Of a DNA stretch of 64,000 bases, positions 33,066-41,206 are shown piece after piece. The first letter of the stretch is position 1; every line of letters starts with the position of its first letter. Below the pieces are notes generated by a model. That model saw nothing but the letters and a program-made list of their open reading frames with translations, was not told the origin of the DNA and searched no databases. The stretch comes from NCEH01 sp002257205 (lineage in GTDB: Bacteria > Pseudomonadota > Alphaproteobacteria > Rhizobiales > Xanthobacteraceae), in NCBI RefSeq assembly GCF_043195105.1, contig NZ_JBAFWO010000001.1; one strand, 5' to 3'. The translations under genes and the position numbers were made by a program.

Positions 33066-33722
33066 TCAAGCCGCAGGTTCCAGTATTTCAGATGGAATAT
33101 CCATCTCTCTCATTACCCCGAAGAGGTCCATCAGTATCCGTGCCATCTTTCCATGGATTTCGATGACGGGCACGACGTGGTCGGTGAAGGGGCCCTCGGC
33201 AATGCGCACACGGTCCCCCGTCTTGAACTCAGCGTGCGTCCGCATGAACTTCTCACCGTCCGGCCTGGATAGCCCGTTGCGATAGACCTTAATCATCCGT
33301 TCCATCGCTGTTGCCCTGATCCTGGCCGGCACGCCGTCGATGCCTACGCAGCCGAGCACGATGGGAATCGCGAACAGCTCGAACCAGCGGCCAGCGCCGG
33401 GAGGAAAGCCGGCGAAGACATAGCCGGGAACCAGCGGAAAGGACTGCAGCTCTTTCTCACGCACATACCGGCTCACCTTTCGCCACCGCCGGTCCGAAGG
33501 GCAATAGGTGGTCACGCCCTGGCGCAGGAGGATTTCCTGTACGGCGAATTCCTTCTGCGGCGCGACGCGCAGCGCATACCACTCCAGCCCCTCCACAAGC
33601 TCCAGCAATCGCCGCGCCGTCGGTTGCTCGGTCGGAAAGCGCACCACGCGGCGGCGCTTCTCCCGCCGCTCGCGCTGGGCCGCTTTGACCTTGATCGCGA
33701 TCTTCTGGTGATCCTTGCCCAT
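33066..33722 (-). CDS. NusG/RfaH-like transcription elongation factor of the phage
   Basis: This 218-aa protein has a basic N-terminal extension (about 1-40), an NGN domain (LEWYALRVAPQKEFAVQEILLRQGVTTYCPSDRRW, about 48-150) and a KOW domain (EFKTGDRVRIAEGPFTDHVVPVIEIHGKMARIL, about 165-205). NusG paralogs bind RNA polymerase and help it pass pauses and terminators in selected operons. It ends the leftward early operon and lies upstream of the late genes, an ideal position for a late-gene regulator. Confidence 0.85.
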   Translation of the reverse strand: MGKDHQKIAIKVKAAQRERREKRRRVVRFPTEQPTARRLLELVEGLEWYALRVAPQKEFAVQEILLRQGVTTYCPSDRRWRKVSRYVREKELQSFPLVPGYVFAGFPPGAGRWFELFAIPIVLGCVGIDGVPARIRATAMERMIKVYRNGLSRPDGEKFMRTHAEFKTGDRVRIAEGPFTDHVVPVIEIHGKMARILMDLFGVMREMDIPSEILEPAA

Positions 33723-34036
33723 CACGCTTCCCCCAATTCCGCCGCGAGCATGTCGAGCAGGATGCCGACGGGACCGGAGGCCGAACCGTCCTCCTCCCGC
33801 GTCAGGGCACCCCGGATGGTGTTGATGGTCGCGCCATGCTGGAGCGCCAGGGACAGCAGCACAGATGCATCGCGCGCATGGGCGTCGATCTCGGTGCCAG
33901 CGCGGCCGGCACGCAAGAACACCTCGCCCAGGCGACCATCCTCATAGGTGCCTACGCCGGCGGAATAGGCGATCCGCCCATGCGTGAACTCGACCACCTC
34001 ATGCGGGCGGCGCGTCGGAAGGCGGTGGCGATCCAT
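33722..34036 (-). CDS. TSCPD-domain protein
   Basis: The 104-aa protein resembles the TSCPD domain found at the end of B12-dependent ribonucleotide reductases: EVFLRAGRAGTEIDAHARDASVLLSLALQHG and GPVGILLDML. It is free-standing and contains no cysteine, so a catalytic redox role is unlikely. Similar stand-alone copies occur in alphaproteobacterial phages. ATG 34036 is better spaced than 34042. It is coupled to the NusG-like gene. Confidence 0.65.
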   Translation of the reverse strand: MDRHRLPTRRPHEVVEFTHGRIAYSAGVGTYEDGRLGEVFLRAGRAGTEIDAHARDASVLLSLALQHGATINTIRGALTREEDGSASGPVGILLDMLAAELGEA

Positions 34037-34038
34037 GG

Positions 34039-34689
34039 TCATCCTGCGAAATTGAAAGGCTGCGAGTGATCGACACCCGCCGGATTTGATGGGCGACGGC
34101 GCGACAAGGCCGGGAACGCGGCGAGCACCTCAGCCACCACCTGCGCGGCTCGCTCGGGCGATGGCTTCTGCGGTGCCTGTATCACCTTCGCGGCGAGCAC
34201 CTGGCGCAGCCGAAATACATGCTCGCGAGCGGGCCTTGCGATGTCGCGCACCAAGGTGTGCAGGTCCGGCGGCGTTGGCATCCATCGCGTGCTCAGCCCC
34301 GCCTCATTGGAGACGATGCGCCGATACGCCTCGTCCAAGGCGAAGGCCGGCGCGCCTTCGAGAGCATCGAGGTAGGCTTGTGCCCGAACCCGCGCGGCGC
34401 CTTCGTCCAGCTCAGGCGCCGACAGGAACGTGTGCAGCTTGGCGATGAGGGCTCCGGCCGCATCAACGGGCGCCGGCTCCAACCACCCGTCCAGGCGGGC
34501 CGCCATCTCCTGCACCTTGCGGCGCTGGTCTTCCGTCGGCGCCCGCTCCGCTGGCAGGCGCGGCGGAAAATCGGCTGTCAGGGCGTCGAGAGAGGACGTC
34601 AGCCATTGCGGTGACGCCCTGCGGGGATCCACCAGCGCGCCGCGGATATCCCGCCCCCCGTTCTGTACCACCACCGCCTGACCAGTCAT
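34039..34689 (-). CDS. Phage early-region protein of unknown function, 216 aa
   Basis: I do not recognise the family. The protein is soluble and mainly helical, with EDQRRKVQEMAARLDGWLEP, AAGALIAKLHTFLS and EEAYRRIVS-like segments and a C-terminal FRLRQVLAAKVI helix. GGGAGATGG lies before ATG 34689. Its first 227 bases overlap the C-terminal part of the preceding replication-type gene in another frame. Genes in this slot often have replication roles, but no motif shows it here. Confidence 0.6.
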   Translation of the reverse strand: MTGQAVVVQNGGRDIRGALVDPRRASPQWLTSSLDALTADFPPRLPAERAPTEDQRRKVQEMAARLDGWLEPAPVDAAGALIAKLHTFLSAPELDEGAARVRAQAYLDALEGAPAFALDEAYRRIVSNEAGLSTRWMPTPPDLHTLVRDIARPAREHVFRLRQVLAAKVIQAPQKPSPERAAQVVAEVLAAFPALSRRRPSNPAGVDHSQPFNFAG

Positions 34690-35236
34690 CGTTCCATCTC
34701 CCTTGGTTGAGCCACGTCGCCGGATGACAGAAATCCAGATCGGGAGGCTTGAAGCGCTGATAGGCATCCAGGGCCTGAACCATCGTCTCGACGGTGAGCG
34801 TGGGGTTTCGCTTCATCACGGCGCCGAAGGTCCGCAGCGCAGCGTCCTTGCCGATCTTCCGGGGATAGGCCGCCCAAAACCGATCAAACTCCGCCACCGC
34901 GACCGATCGCGCTCGCCCGGTGTGTTCCTGAGGCGAAGCCGAAGGGGAGGGGGAAGAGGGTTGAGTTTCTTTAGAGGGGTCTGGGGAGACCTTTCTTTGC
35001 TCGGGAGAAGGGGGAATGTCCCGTCCGTCCCGTGCTGTCCCGTGATAGGCCGTGACATCGCGGGACGTCACGTGACACACCTCGCGCTGCCGCCTCTTCC
35101 TCTCGCGATCAGATTCCCGCCGCCCCTCAAGGGCCGCCCGCTCCGCATCCGCTCGGCCGAGCACCATCGCCACCTCGGCCACCAGATTCGCGGGCGTTCC
35201 GGCTTCGATCAGGCGTGCGATGAGGTCCGCGCTCAC
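34463..35236 (-). CDS. Replication-type protein with variable linker
   Basis: The 257-aa protein starts at GTG 35236 overlapping the methyltransferase stop. A helical N-terminus (LIARLIEAGTPANLVAEVAMVLG) is followed by a basic, then proline- and serine-rich linker (about 45-115) and a domain with FDRFWAAYPRKIGKDAALRTFGAVMKRNPTLTVETMVQAL and FCHPATWLNQGRWNDDW. That last block is common in phage replication initiator or helicase-loader proteins. The final 75 residues overlap the next gene and look low-complexity, so the true end may differ. Confidence 0.62.
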   Translation of the reverse strand: MSADLIARLIEAGTPANLVAEVAMVLGRADAERAALEGRRESDRERKRRQREVCHVTSRDVTAYHGTARDGRDIPPSPEQRKVSPDPSKETQPSSPSPSASPQEHTGRARSVAVAEFDRFWAAYPRKIGKDAALRTFGAVMKRNPTLTVETMVQALDAYQRFKPPDLDFCHPATWLNQGRWNDDWSGGGGTERGAGYPRRAGGSPQGVTAMADVLSRRPDSRFSAAPASGAGADGRPAPQGAGDGGPPGRVVGAGAR

Positions 35237-37230
35237 TCAGCCGCCTCCACGAACAATGAAGGCTGCGCCTCAGGAGCCTGCCGCCGGCGCGGTGCGGACA
35301 CTTCTCGCGGCTGGTAGTTCGCCGCAACCAGCGCCGCCGCTTCGGTCGGGCATACGGCGTTGCCGCACATGTAGCCCTGCTGTTCGAGCGTGAACCTGAT
35401 GACCTTGCCATCTTCGGTCAGGCCGCGATCGATGATGTAGCTCAGCGGGAAGCCGTTGGCGGTGAAGCGCTCGCGCGGGGTCAGCATGCGCATGCAGATG
35501 TCGACGATGACATAGGTCGCGCCGTCGATATCGAGCGTGACGAACTCGCCGCCGTCCCAGCAGCCGTGCGCCCGCAGGAATTCCGCCACCTGGCGCGCGC
35601 GGGCCTCATGCTCCGGCCCGAACGGCGGCACGGCGGCGGTGGCGCTGACCAGCCCGAAACGAGGCTTTGCCGTCTCGGTGCGGTTCGGCTCATCAACGGA
35701 CGCACCATCGTCGTCTGCCCCATAATAGACCGTCATCAACGGCAAGGTGACGACGGCGTCATGGTTCCCGCCGGCGGAGGATGTGCGCGCAGGCTCATCA
35801 GCCCCGGAGTCGCGGCGGTCGATGCCCCGGAGGGTGAGCATGTGCGCGGTCACGAGCTGCTGTTGCGCGCCGGCCGTGGAGATGGTCGAGACAGGTTCAT
35901 CCACCCCATGCGCCGGTGCGCCGGGGCGCGGGCCACCGTTGTGTTGCGCGAGAAAAGCGACGGCAAGGCTGCCTTCGTTCCCGGTTGGCACGGGCGTTGG
36001 CGCCGGGTGGTTAGCGGGATAGGTGCGCGGCTCCTGCCCCTTGCGCTCGCCGTATCGGGGCACAAGGAAAGGCGTCACCACGCACAGATCAGCCTTGGCC
36101 GTTTGGGTAAGGGCCGGTTCGTTGGCCCCGCGCGGCTCACTCTGGCCCGCGCGCCCCCCGCAACCCACAAGGATCGGCGTCACGATGACATTCTGATCTT
36201 TCCGTGAAGCCGTGAAGGTGTGGGCTGGATGGTCCGCCGCGCGAACCGCTCCGCCTTGCTGGGCATAGGCAAGGAACGGCGTTGCCAGGGCGTCGTCACG
36301 CTTTCCGGTCATCGCCGTGAAGGGTGTGCCTATGTCGCGGTCGCGCGCTTCGTCGCGCCCGGTGTGGTTCACCTTCACCACGAAGGGCCGACCCGAATCC
36401 AGCACGCGCCGCTTCACGCCCTTGGCGATCCGCGCCAGGGTATTTTCAGCCAGAGGGCGCTTCGCATTGATGCCCAACTTGCGCTTGATCTCCGCTTTGC
36501 TGTCGAAGATCGATGGGATCGGCAGCGAGAAATCGATGCAGTCGGCCGCGATCACCCACGACTTCAACTCTCCGGTGGCGATGCGCGCGGCATCGGCCGC
36601 CTTGTTCGGGTTTCCATACGTGGGCTCGGGCCACACGATGGGCTCGCCATCGCACCGCATGACCATGTTCAGCCGCCGGCGGATGGTGCCCGAGCCGGAC
36701 CACCAGGCCCGGCGCAAGCACCACTCGATGGCCGCATAGCCGAGGTCTTTCCAAGCCTGGACGAACGCCTGAAAGGTTTTGCCCTTGCGCTTGGGGCACC
36801 GCTTGCCGTTCGCCATCAACGGCCCCCAGTCCACATATTCCTCGACGTTTTCGAGGAATATGACGCGGGGGCGCTGCCATTTCGGCAATGCATTAACCCA
36901 ACCGAGGATGGCCCAGCCGATCCCGCGCGTCGTCTTGTTCCCATCTCGCCGGGGCGCCGCGCCCTTGGCCTTGCTGTGGTCGGTGCAATCGGGCGACATC
37001 CACAACATGCCGATGGGCAGGCCCGCGCACATCCCGACCGAATCCACCGTCGCCACGTCCTGCACCATGTGTCGCGTGCCGGGGTGGTTGATCCTGTGCA
37101 TGGCGAGCGCAAGCGGGTCGTGGTTGACCGCGATATCGGGATCACGGCCGAGGGCCATCTTGATCCCTTCGGACGCTCCGCCACCGCCCGCAAAGCTATC
37201 GACAACGAGTTCACGCAGGGGGGCGTTCAT
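35233..37230 (-). CDS. DNA (cytosine-5) methyltransferase with repeated target-recognition region
   Basis: The 665-aa enzyme has motif I DSFAGGGGASEG (11-22), the catalytic cysteine in SPDCTDHS (Cys82, in place of the usual PCQ), motif VI ENV (127-129), motif VIII TIRRRL (182-187) and motif X GYMCGNAV near 625. Between about 290 and 530 six degenerate repeats of 35-50 residues carry a D/N-x-P-x-x-T core followed by a hydrophobic TPFL-like strand. It most likely methylates phage DNA against host restriction. It is in the leftward early operon, coupled on both sides. Confidence 0.9.
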   Translation of the reverse strand: MNAPLRELVVDSFAGGGGASEGIKMALGRDPDIAVNHDPLALAMHRINHPGTRHMVQDVATVDSVGMCAGLPIGMLWMSPDCTDHSKAKGAAPRRDGNKTTRGIGWAILGWVNALPKWQRPRVIFLENVEEYVDWGPLMANGKRCPKRKGKTFQAFVQAWKDLGYAAIEWCLRRAWWSGSGTIRRRLNMVMRCDGEPIVWPEPTYGNPNKAADAARIATGELKSWVIAADCIDFSLPIPSIFDSKAEIKRKLGINAKRPLAENTLARIAKGVKRRVLDSGRPFVVKVNHTGRDEARDRDIGTPFTAMTGKRDDALATPFLAYAQQGGAVRAADHPAHTFTASRKDQNVIVTPILVGCGGRAGQSEPRGANEPALTQTAKADLCVVTPFLVPRYGERKGQEPRTYPANHPAPTPVPTGNEGSLAVAFLAQHNGGPRPGAPAHGVDEPVSTISTAGAQQQLVTAHMLTLRGIDRRDSGADEPARTSSAGGNHDAVVTLPLMTVYYGADDDGASVDEPNRTETAKPRFGLVSATAAVPPFGPEHEARARQVAEFLRAHGCWDGGEFVTLDIDGATYVIVDICMRMLTPRERFTANGFPLSYIIDRGLTEDGKVIRFTLEQQGYMCGNAVCPTEAAALVAANYQPREVSAPRRRQAPEAQPSLFVEAAE

Positions 37231-37586
37231 TTCGATGCCTGTCCGATGGTGAGAAATTGACGGATTGCCTCGGCGCCGGCCTGATCGGGCGAGAGGCCTT
37301 TTTCAGCGGCGAAGCGGGCGAGGTCGGCGGCCAGCGCCTGGTCAATCTCGATCGCCACCCGGTCCAGGCGCTTCGCCAGCTCGGTCAGGCGAAGCGCTTG
37401 ACGTCGCACGCCGGCCGTCTCGCGCTCCAACAGCCCGCGTTCGATCAGGCCATTGACCAGACGATGCACGCCGGACTTGTTCCGCAGGCCGAGCGCGGCA
37501 GCGATCTGGTCATAGGTGGGCGAGCAACCATCGCTGGCGATGGCGGCGCCGATGAAGCGGAGGGCGTCGCGCTGCTTGGGGGTCAC
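37227..37586 (-). CDS. LexA-N-terminal-like winged helix regulator
   Basis: This 119-aa protein starts at GTG 37586 with GGAGG seven bases upstream. Residues 1-65 (TPKQRDALRFIGAAIASDGCSPTYDQIAAALGLRNKSGVHRLVNGLIERG) match the LexA-type DNA-binding domain. The rest is helical (LDRVAIEIDQALAADLARFAAEKG), with no S24 peptidase domain, so it cannot self-cleave. A role in early gene control is inferred. Confidence 0.75.
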   Translation of the reverse strand: MTPKQRDALRFIGAAIASDGCSPTYDQIAAALGLRNKSGVHRLVNGLIERGLLERETAGVRRQALRLTELAKRLDRVAIEIDQALAADLARFAAEKGLSPDQAGAEAIRQFLTIGQASK

Positions 37587-38164
37587 TCTGCAGCCTCCGC
37601 GAATTTCTCGACTTGGTTCCCGAAGGCGTCCCACCCGGCGCGGCGCTCGCGCGCGAACATCTCCAGGCGCGGCCCGTCGAACAGGCGCGTGACCTCATCC
37701 ATGAAGCAGTCGGGCTTGCGCGAATGCTCGCGCCGGCGAGCGAAGAACAGGGAGGCGGGCTTCTTGCCTTTGATGGGCTGTGGCCGGCCGCGCTTGCCGA
37801 TCATCAGGATTTCGCAGTTGCCGATGACCTCGTACCCGGTGCCGCGCGCCAGCGAGTCCGGATAGATGAACATCTCGTCTTCGGTGGGCCAGAGCTTCGC
37901 CCACACCCGCCCGGTGCTGTGGCGGAAGCCCCATGCCGACATCACCTGAAATGCCCGTGGCAGCATGGGAAACGTCGTCCACAGCAGCAGGCGCCCACCA
38001 TCGGGGTGCACGAGGTCGCGCACCGGCATGGCGCAGATGTCCGCCACGGACATGCGGGCGTAATGCTGGGGCCGCCCCTTCTTGCCCGCCCTGAAGTCCC
38101 ACGGTGGATCGGCCGCGATCACGCGATAGGTGCGCGGCGCCAGCGCTGTGAGCGACATACTCAT
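37583..38164 (-). CDS. MT-A70-type adenine methyltransferase
   Basis: The 193-aa protein holds the catalytic DPPW at 19-22 (VIAADPPWDFRAG) and the family blocks GRLLLWTTFPMLPRAFQVMSAWGFRHS, GYEVIGNCEILMIGKRG and SRKPDCFMDEVTRLFDGPRLEMFARE. It should make N6-methyladenine in DNA, adding to the cytosine methyltransferase encoded downstream. ATG 38164 overlaps the previous stop; 38158 is an alternative. Confidence 0.9.
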   Translation of the reverse strand: MSMSLTALAPRTYRVIAADPPWDFRAGKKGRPQHYARMSVADICAMPVRDLVHPDGGRLLLWTTFPMLPRAFQVMSAWGFRHSTGRVWAKLWPTEDEMFIYPDSLARGTGYEVIGNCEILMIGKRGRPQPIKGKKPASLFFARRREHSRKPDCFMDEVTRLFDGPRLEMFARERRAGWDAFGNQVEKFAEAAE

Positions 38165-38382
38165 GCCGCTCCCCTTTCCGCGTCTTTCTGGGCGAGCTGC
38201 TGCAGCGTTGCGGACGCGGCTTCCAACGCGATGACGCGCACGCGCTTGAGCTTCAGCGCTGCCGGGTCGACACCGCCCTTGCCAATCGGGAGGGCCTCCA
38301 ATCTCTCGACGCTGTTCCGCCATTCGAGAAAGCTGCATTCCACGGCGGCATCCTGCTGTTGGAGTGTGATGGGATCGCTCAC
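38161..38382 (-). CDS. Small early protein, 73 aa
   Basis: I do not recognise it. It starts at a GTG overlapping the preceding stop (GTGA) and reads SDPITLQQQDAAVECSFLEW, then a helical stretch with VIALEAASATLQQLAQKDAE. It lies between a winged-helix-like gene and the adenine methyltransferase and is probably translated by coupling. Confidence 0.5.
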   Translation of the reverse strand: MSDPITLQQQDAAVECSFLEWRNSVERLEALPIGKGGVDPAALKLKRVRVIALEAASATLQQLAQKDAERGAA

Positions 38383-38795
38383 GGCGCCCGCCTTTCCATC
38401 CACCGCACGCGGGGGAGGGTCACGCACACGTCGCCGACGGTGCGGCTGATGACGTCCTCGCGCACCCGGGCGACCGGAGGCATCGGCGAAGGCTCCGACA
38501 CCAAGAGGTCCACCAGCACATAGCTGTCGCCTTCGCGGCCGATGCCGACCCCGATGCGGGACAACGTCGCGCGCGCGTCGCTGATAATTCTTGTCGTGGC
38601 GGCGGCCGAAAACAGGCCACCAGGCCAGATTGCGACGGCGAGGCCTTCCAGCGGGACCGGTGAAGGATGAGCGGCAAAGAGCGCCTGCACCGCGGCCCAT
38701 TGTGCGCGGCGCACCCGGACGGTGAATTTGTCTCCACGGCACAGGCTGTGATCGGTCGTCAGCACGATTCCGAAGGGGAGGGGATTTTCCTTCAT
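38379..38795 (-). CDS. Putative winged-helix protein of the early operon
   Basis: The 138-aa product contains TVRVRRAQWAAVQALFAAHPSPVPLEGLAVAIWPG, then ATTRIISDARATLSRIGVGI and GDSYVLVD. This order of helices and a final hairpin resembles the OmpR-type winged helix, in which RIISDARATL would be the recognition helix. No receiver domain is attached. I infer DNA binding only from this resemblance. It overlaps the AAA ATPase gene by four bases. Confidence 0.5.
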   Translation of the reverse strand: MKENPLPFGIVLTTDHSLCRGDKFTVRVRRAQWAAVQALFAAHPSPVPLEGLAVAIWPGGLFSAAATTRIISDARATLSRIGVGIGREGDSYVLVDLLVSEPSPMPPVARVREDVISRTVGDVCVTLPRVRWMERRAP

Positions 38796-39712
38796 CGTGA
38801 TGTGCTCCGCTTCGGCGGCCAGACAATCCCGGCAAGCTTGGTCAAATCGGCGTCCGGCTCCCACAACGGGGGCGCATCGAATTCCGGTGGCGGGCGCACG
38901 GACGCGAGAACGCCGGCAATCACCGAAACGGGGTTCGTCACGTCGCGGCGCAGCCGAGGACCGAGCACAAGCGCCCGCTTCATCCCTTCCATCAGGCCCC
39001 GCAGGAGCGCGGGGCTCGCGCCATAGGTGAGGTCGGTCAGAAGCTCGGCGTCGTCCGGGTCAAGCTCGAACGGCGCACCATAGCGCTGCAGGATGGCATA
39101 GCGCTCGTCCGCGCCCGGCAGCAGCACCGGGATCTGCATTCCAAAGCGCCGCCATAACGCCGGGTCGAGCGCGTCTTCCCGGTTGGTCGCCGCGACGCAG
39201 ATGCCGGAGAAGGCCTCGACGTAGCGGAGCAGGGTGTTCAGCACCGCGTTCATTTCGCGTGCGCAGGCCTGATCGTCATTCGACCGGCGCGAGCCGATGG
39301 AGTCGATCTCGTCCAGCAGCACGACGCATTTGCCATCGACCAGCGTGAGTACGTTGAAAAGTTCCGCGACGTTCTGCCCCGAGCCGCCGAGCTTCGACTC
39401 CACGAGCTGCTCGGACTGGACAGCCACCAGAGGAACGCCCAGGCGCGCGGCAAGGTGATGGGCAAGAGTGGTCTTCCCGGTGCCGGGCGGACCGAACAGC
39501 AGCGCGGATCGGCGCGGCTTGATGCCGACGGCCGCCAGCTCCTCCGCCGAGTTGATCTCGGTCAGCCATTCATAGACCGCGCCGCGCACCGGCGGGGCGA
39601 GGATAGGCTCTTCCGCGTCGCCGGGCTCTTTCACCTCGGCGAATTTCTCCAGGCGCTTCCAGGCTCGCTGCATCTCATCAGGGCGGCGGGCGGGCAATTC
39701 GACGGGCTTCAT
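38792..39712 (-). CDS. AAA+ ATPase
   Basis: The 306-aa ATPase has Walker A GPPGTGKT (74-81), Walker B VVLLDEID (about 130-137), a sensor in CVAATNRED and paired arginines in WRRFG. The AAA core resembles FtsH/Cdc48-like modules, with a small lid domain after residue 200. There is no membrane segment or protease domain. Single AAA modules in phage early operons may act in replication or remodelling, but the partner is unknown. Confidence 0.8.
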   Translation of the reverse strand: MKPVELPARRPDEMQRAWKRLEKFAEVKEPGDAEEPILAPPVRGAVYEWLTEINSAEELAAVGIKPRRSALLFGPPGTGKTTLAHHLAARLGVPLVAVQSEQLVESKLGGSGQNVAELFNVLTLVDGKCVVLLDEIDSIGSRRSNDDQACAREMNAVLNTLLRYVEAFSGICVAATNREDALDPALWRRFGMQIPVLLPGADERYAILQRYGAPFELDPDDAELLTDLTYGASPALLRGLMEGMKRALVLGPRLRRDVTNPVSVIAGVLASVRPPPEFDAPPLWEPDADLTKLAGIVWPPKRSTSR

Positions 39713-40332
39713 GCTCCGGTCCCCTTATCGGCATCCGAGGGCTTCGCCTTCGCCTTGCGGCGCCAACTTTCCGGGATCTCCATCCCGTCCGAGCCGCTCT
39801 CCTGGCAGTGGCCTTCGTCCCAGGCGGCGCGGCGCGGATCGCCCGCCGTGAAGGGGTTGTCGATGATGCGTTTCCCCTCGCGGCAATCCTCGGCGCCCCG
39901 GCCGCGGGCATCCGCCATGTCCTGTTCCGTGAGGGCGCCGCGCGGTGGGGCGGCGGACAGTGGGTTGCCGGCGGGCGGATCACCAGCGGGCGCACCGTCG
40001 CCATCGCCTGGGTCATCCTCGCGGCCGTCCTTCTCCGGCGGCTGCGCGCGCTCGCGCGCCTTGTCGCCCAGCGGGGTGCCGTCCAGCATCCCGAGGCTCG
40101 CAAGGTAAAGCTCGGTGATGGCCTCCGTTTCTTTCCGCTTGGCGGTTTCGGAGGAATCCTCCATCGACCGCTTCACCACCGCGCGGAGCGATTTTGCGTC
40201 GAAGCCCTGGCCCTTCGCCTCGGCGTAGACGCCCTTGATGTCCTCGGCGATGGCCTTCTTCTCTTCTTCGAGCCGCACGATGCGGTCACGAAGGGAGCGA
40301 AGGACGTCTGAGGCCGCGCCATTATTTGACAT
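39709..40332 (-). CDS. Fusion of GapR-like (DUF2312) and ribosome-modulation-factor-like domains
   Basis: Residues 1-90 match DUF2312/GapR (VLRSLRDRIVRLEEEKKAIAEDIKGVYAEAKGQGFDAKSLRAVVKR), a protein that binds overtwisted AT-rich DNA. A Gly/Pro/Asp-rich linker (about 93-130) leads to a C-terminal RMF-like motif (ARGRGAEDCREGKRIIDNPF, then DPRRAAWDEGH). GAGG precedes ATG 40332. The protein could steer topology-sensitive replication or transcription; the function of the second domain is open. Confidence 0.75.
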   Translation of the reverse strand: MSNNGAASDVLRSLRDRIVRLEEEKKAIAEDIKGVYAEAKGQGFDAKSLRAVVKRSMEDSSETAKRKETEAITELYLASLGMLDGTPLGDKARERAQPPEKDGREDDPGDGDGAPAGDPPAGNPLSAAPPRGALTEQDMADARGRGAEDCREGKRIIDNPFTAGDPRRAAWDEGHCQESGSDGMEIPESWRRKAKAKPSDADKGTGA

Positions 40333-40427
40333 GGGAATCCTCATGCTCAGGGCGCGCGAAAGCGCCCGGCGAAATGCGGGTGGACGTGGTGACGGGTCGG
40401 GAAAGCCGCGGCGGTCAGCCGTCGCGG

Positions 40428-40904
40428 TCAGGCGCCCCGGCGCAGCGGGGTGATCGTGCCGGCATCAACGAGGCGTCGGAGATCGGCTTCCGCCTCGGCA
40501 AGTTTCGTGTGGGCCTTGGCGATCTTGGGCAGGATGCGCGCCGCCTCATGCGTATCCACGATGCCGTCGGCCTGGGCTTCGGCCAGATCCGCGACCACAC
40601 CCGAAGAGCTGCGAGCGACGTCCGCGAGGTGCTGAGCGAACTGTGTGCCCTGGCCCTCCGCCATCGCCTTCGGCACCAACACATAGCCCGCCATCTCAGC
40701 GAGCATGCGCGTCACGATGGGATCGCCCACGTCCTGCTCAAGATCCGCGATGACGTCGATGGGAGCGTGCATCTCCTCGTGGATCGAGCCGTAGCGGGAA
40801 AGCCGGGGCGCGTCGGCGCGCGATACCCGGGCAGCGCGAGTGACGCCGCCGGCATGTTCCACCAGGTCGCGCACCGCGCCCTTCAGGGCTGCATATCCGT
40901 TCAT
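40428..40904 (-). CDS. Phage CII-type regulatory protein
   Basis: The 158-aa protein has the CII (CP76) pattern: MNGYAALKGAVRDLVEHAGGVTRAARVSR as helix-turn-helix, then LSRYGSIHEEMHAPIDVIADLEQDVGDPIVTRMLAEMAGY. Such proteins act in the lysis-lysogeny choice or as early activators. The helical C-terminus (VADLAEAQADGIVDTHEAARILPKIAKAHTKL) may oligomerise. It lies in the leftward early operon, about 1.1 kb from the Cro-like gene. Confidence 0.72.
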   Translation of the reverse strand: MNGYAALKGAVRDLVEHAGGVTRAARVSRADAPRLSRYGSIHEEMHAPIDVIADLEQDVGDPIVTRMLAEMAGYVLVPKAMAEGQGTQFAQHLADVARSSSGVVADLAEAQADGIVDTHEAARILPKIAKAHTKLAEAEADLRRLVDAGTITPLRRGA

Positions 40905-41206
40905 GCAAGGACGCCTTTGGTTTTTGCAGTGCGCGGCGAGCGCTGGGCCTGCATGGTGAAGCTCAGGAGATGCCGGCGGATCGCCCCGCCGCCGGCCTCG
41001 GGTGTGAAGCGGGGCGCGTGGCACGAGACGTCACGGCCTTCGCTGCGAAGGAAAAGGTGCGTGGGATGCCCGGATTGACGGTGAATACAGCCGGCGAGCC
41101 GGCGGGCGGGACCGATCCAGGCTTTCATCGACCCGATGCCCACGCGCACCGAGCAAGGCTTCCCGCCCCGGTCCGCTGATCGATGAAGGAGGTGGGAGGC
41201 GTTCAT
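40901..41206 (-). CDS. Early-operon protein of unknown function, 101 aa
   Basis: The ORF is linked by ATGA overlaps to both neighbours, which supports translation. The product is basic, with scattered Cys and His residues (DRGGKPCSVRV, GCIHRQSGHPTHLF, DVSCHAPRF) that might bind zinc. I recognise no family. Confidence 0.45.
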   Translation of the reverse strand: MNASHLLHRSADRGGKPCSVRVGIGSMKAWIGPARRLAGCIHRQSGHPTHLFLRSEGRDVSCHAPRFTPEAGGGAIRRHLLSFTMQAQRSPRTAKTKGVLA

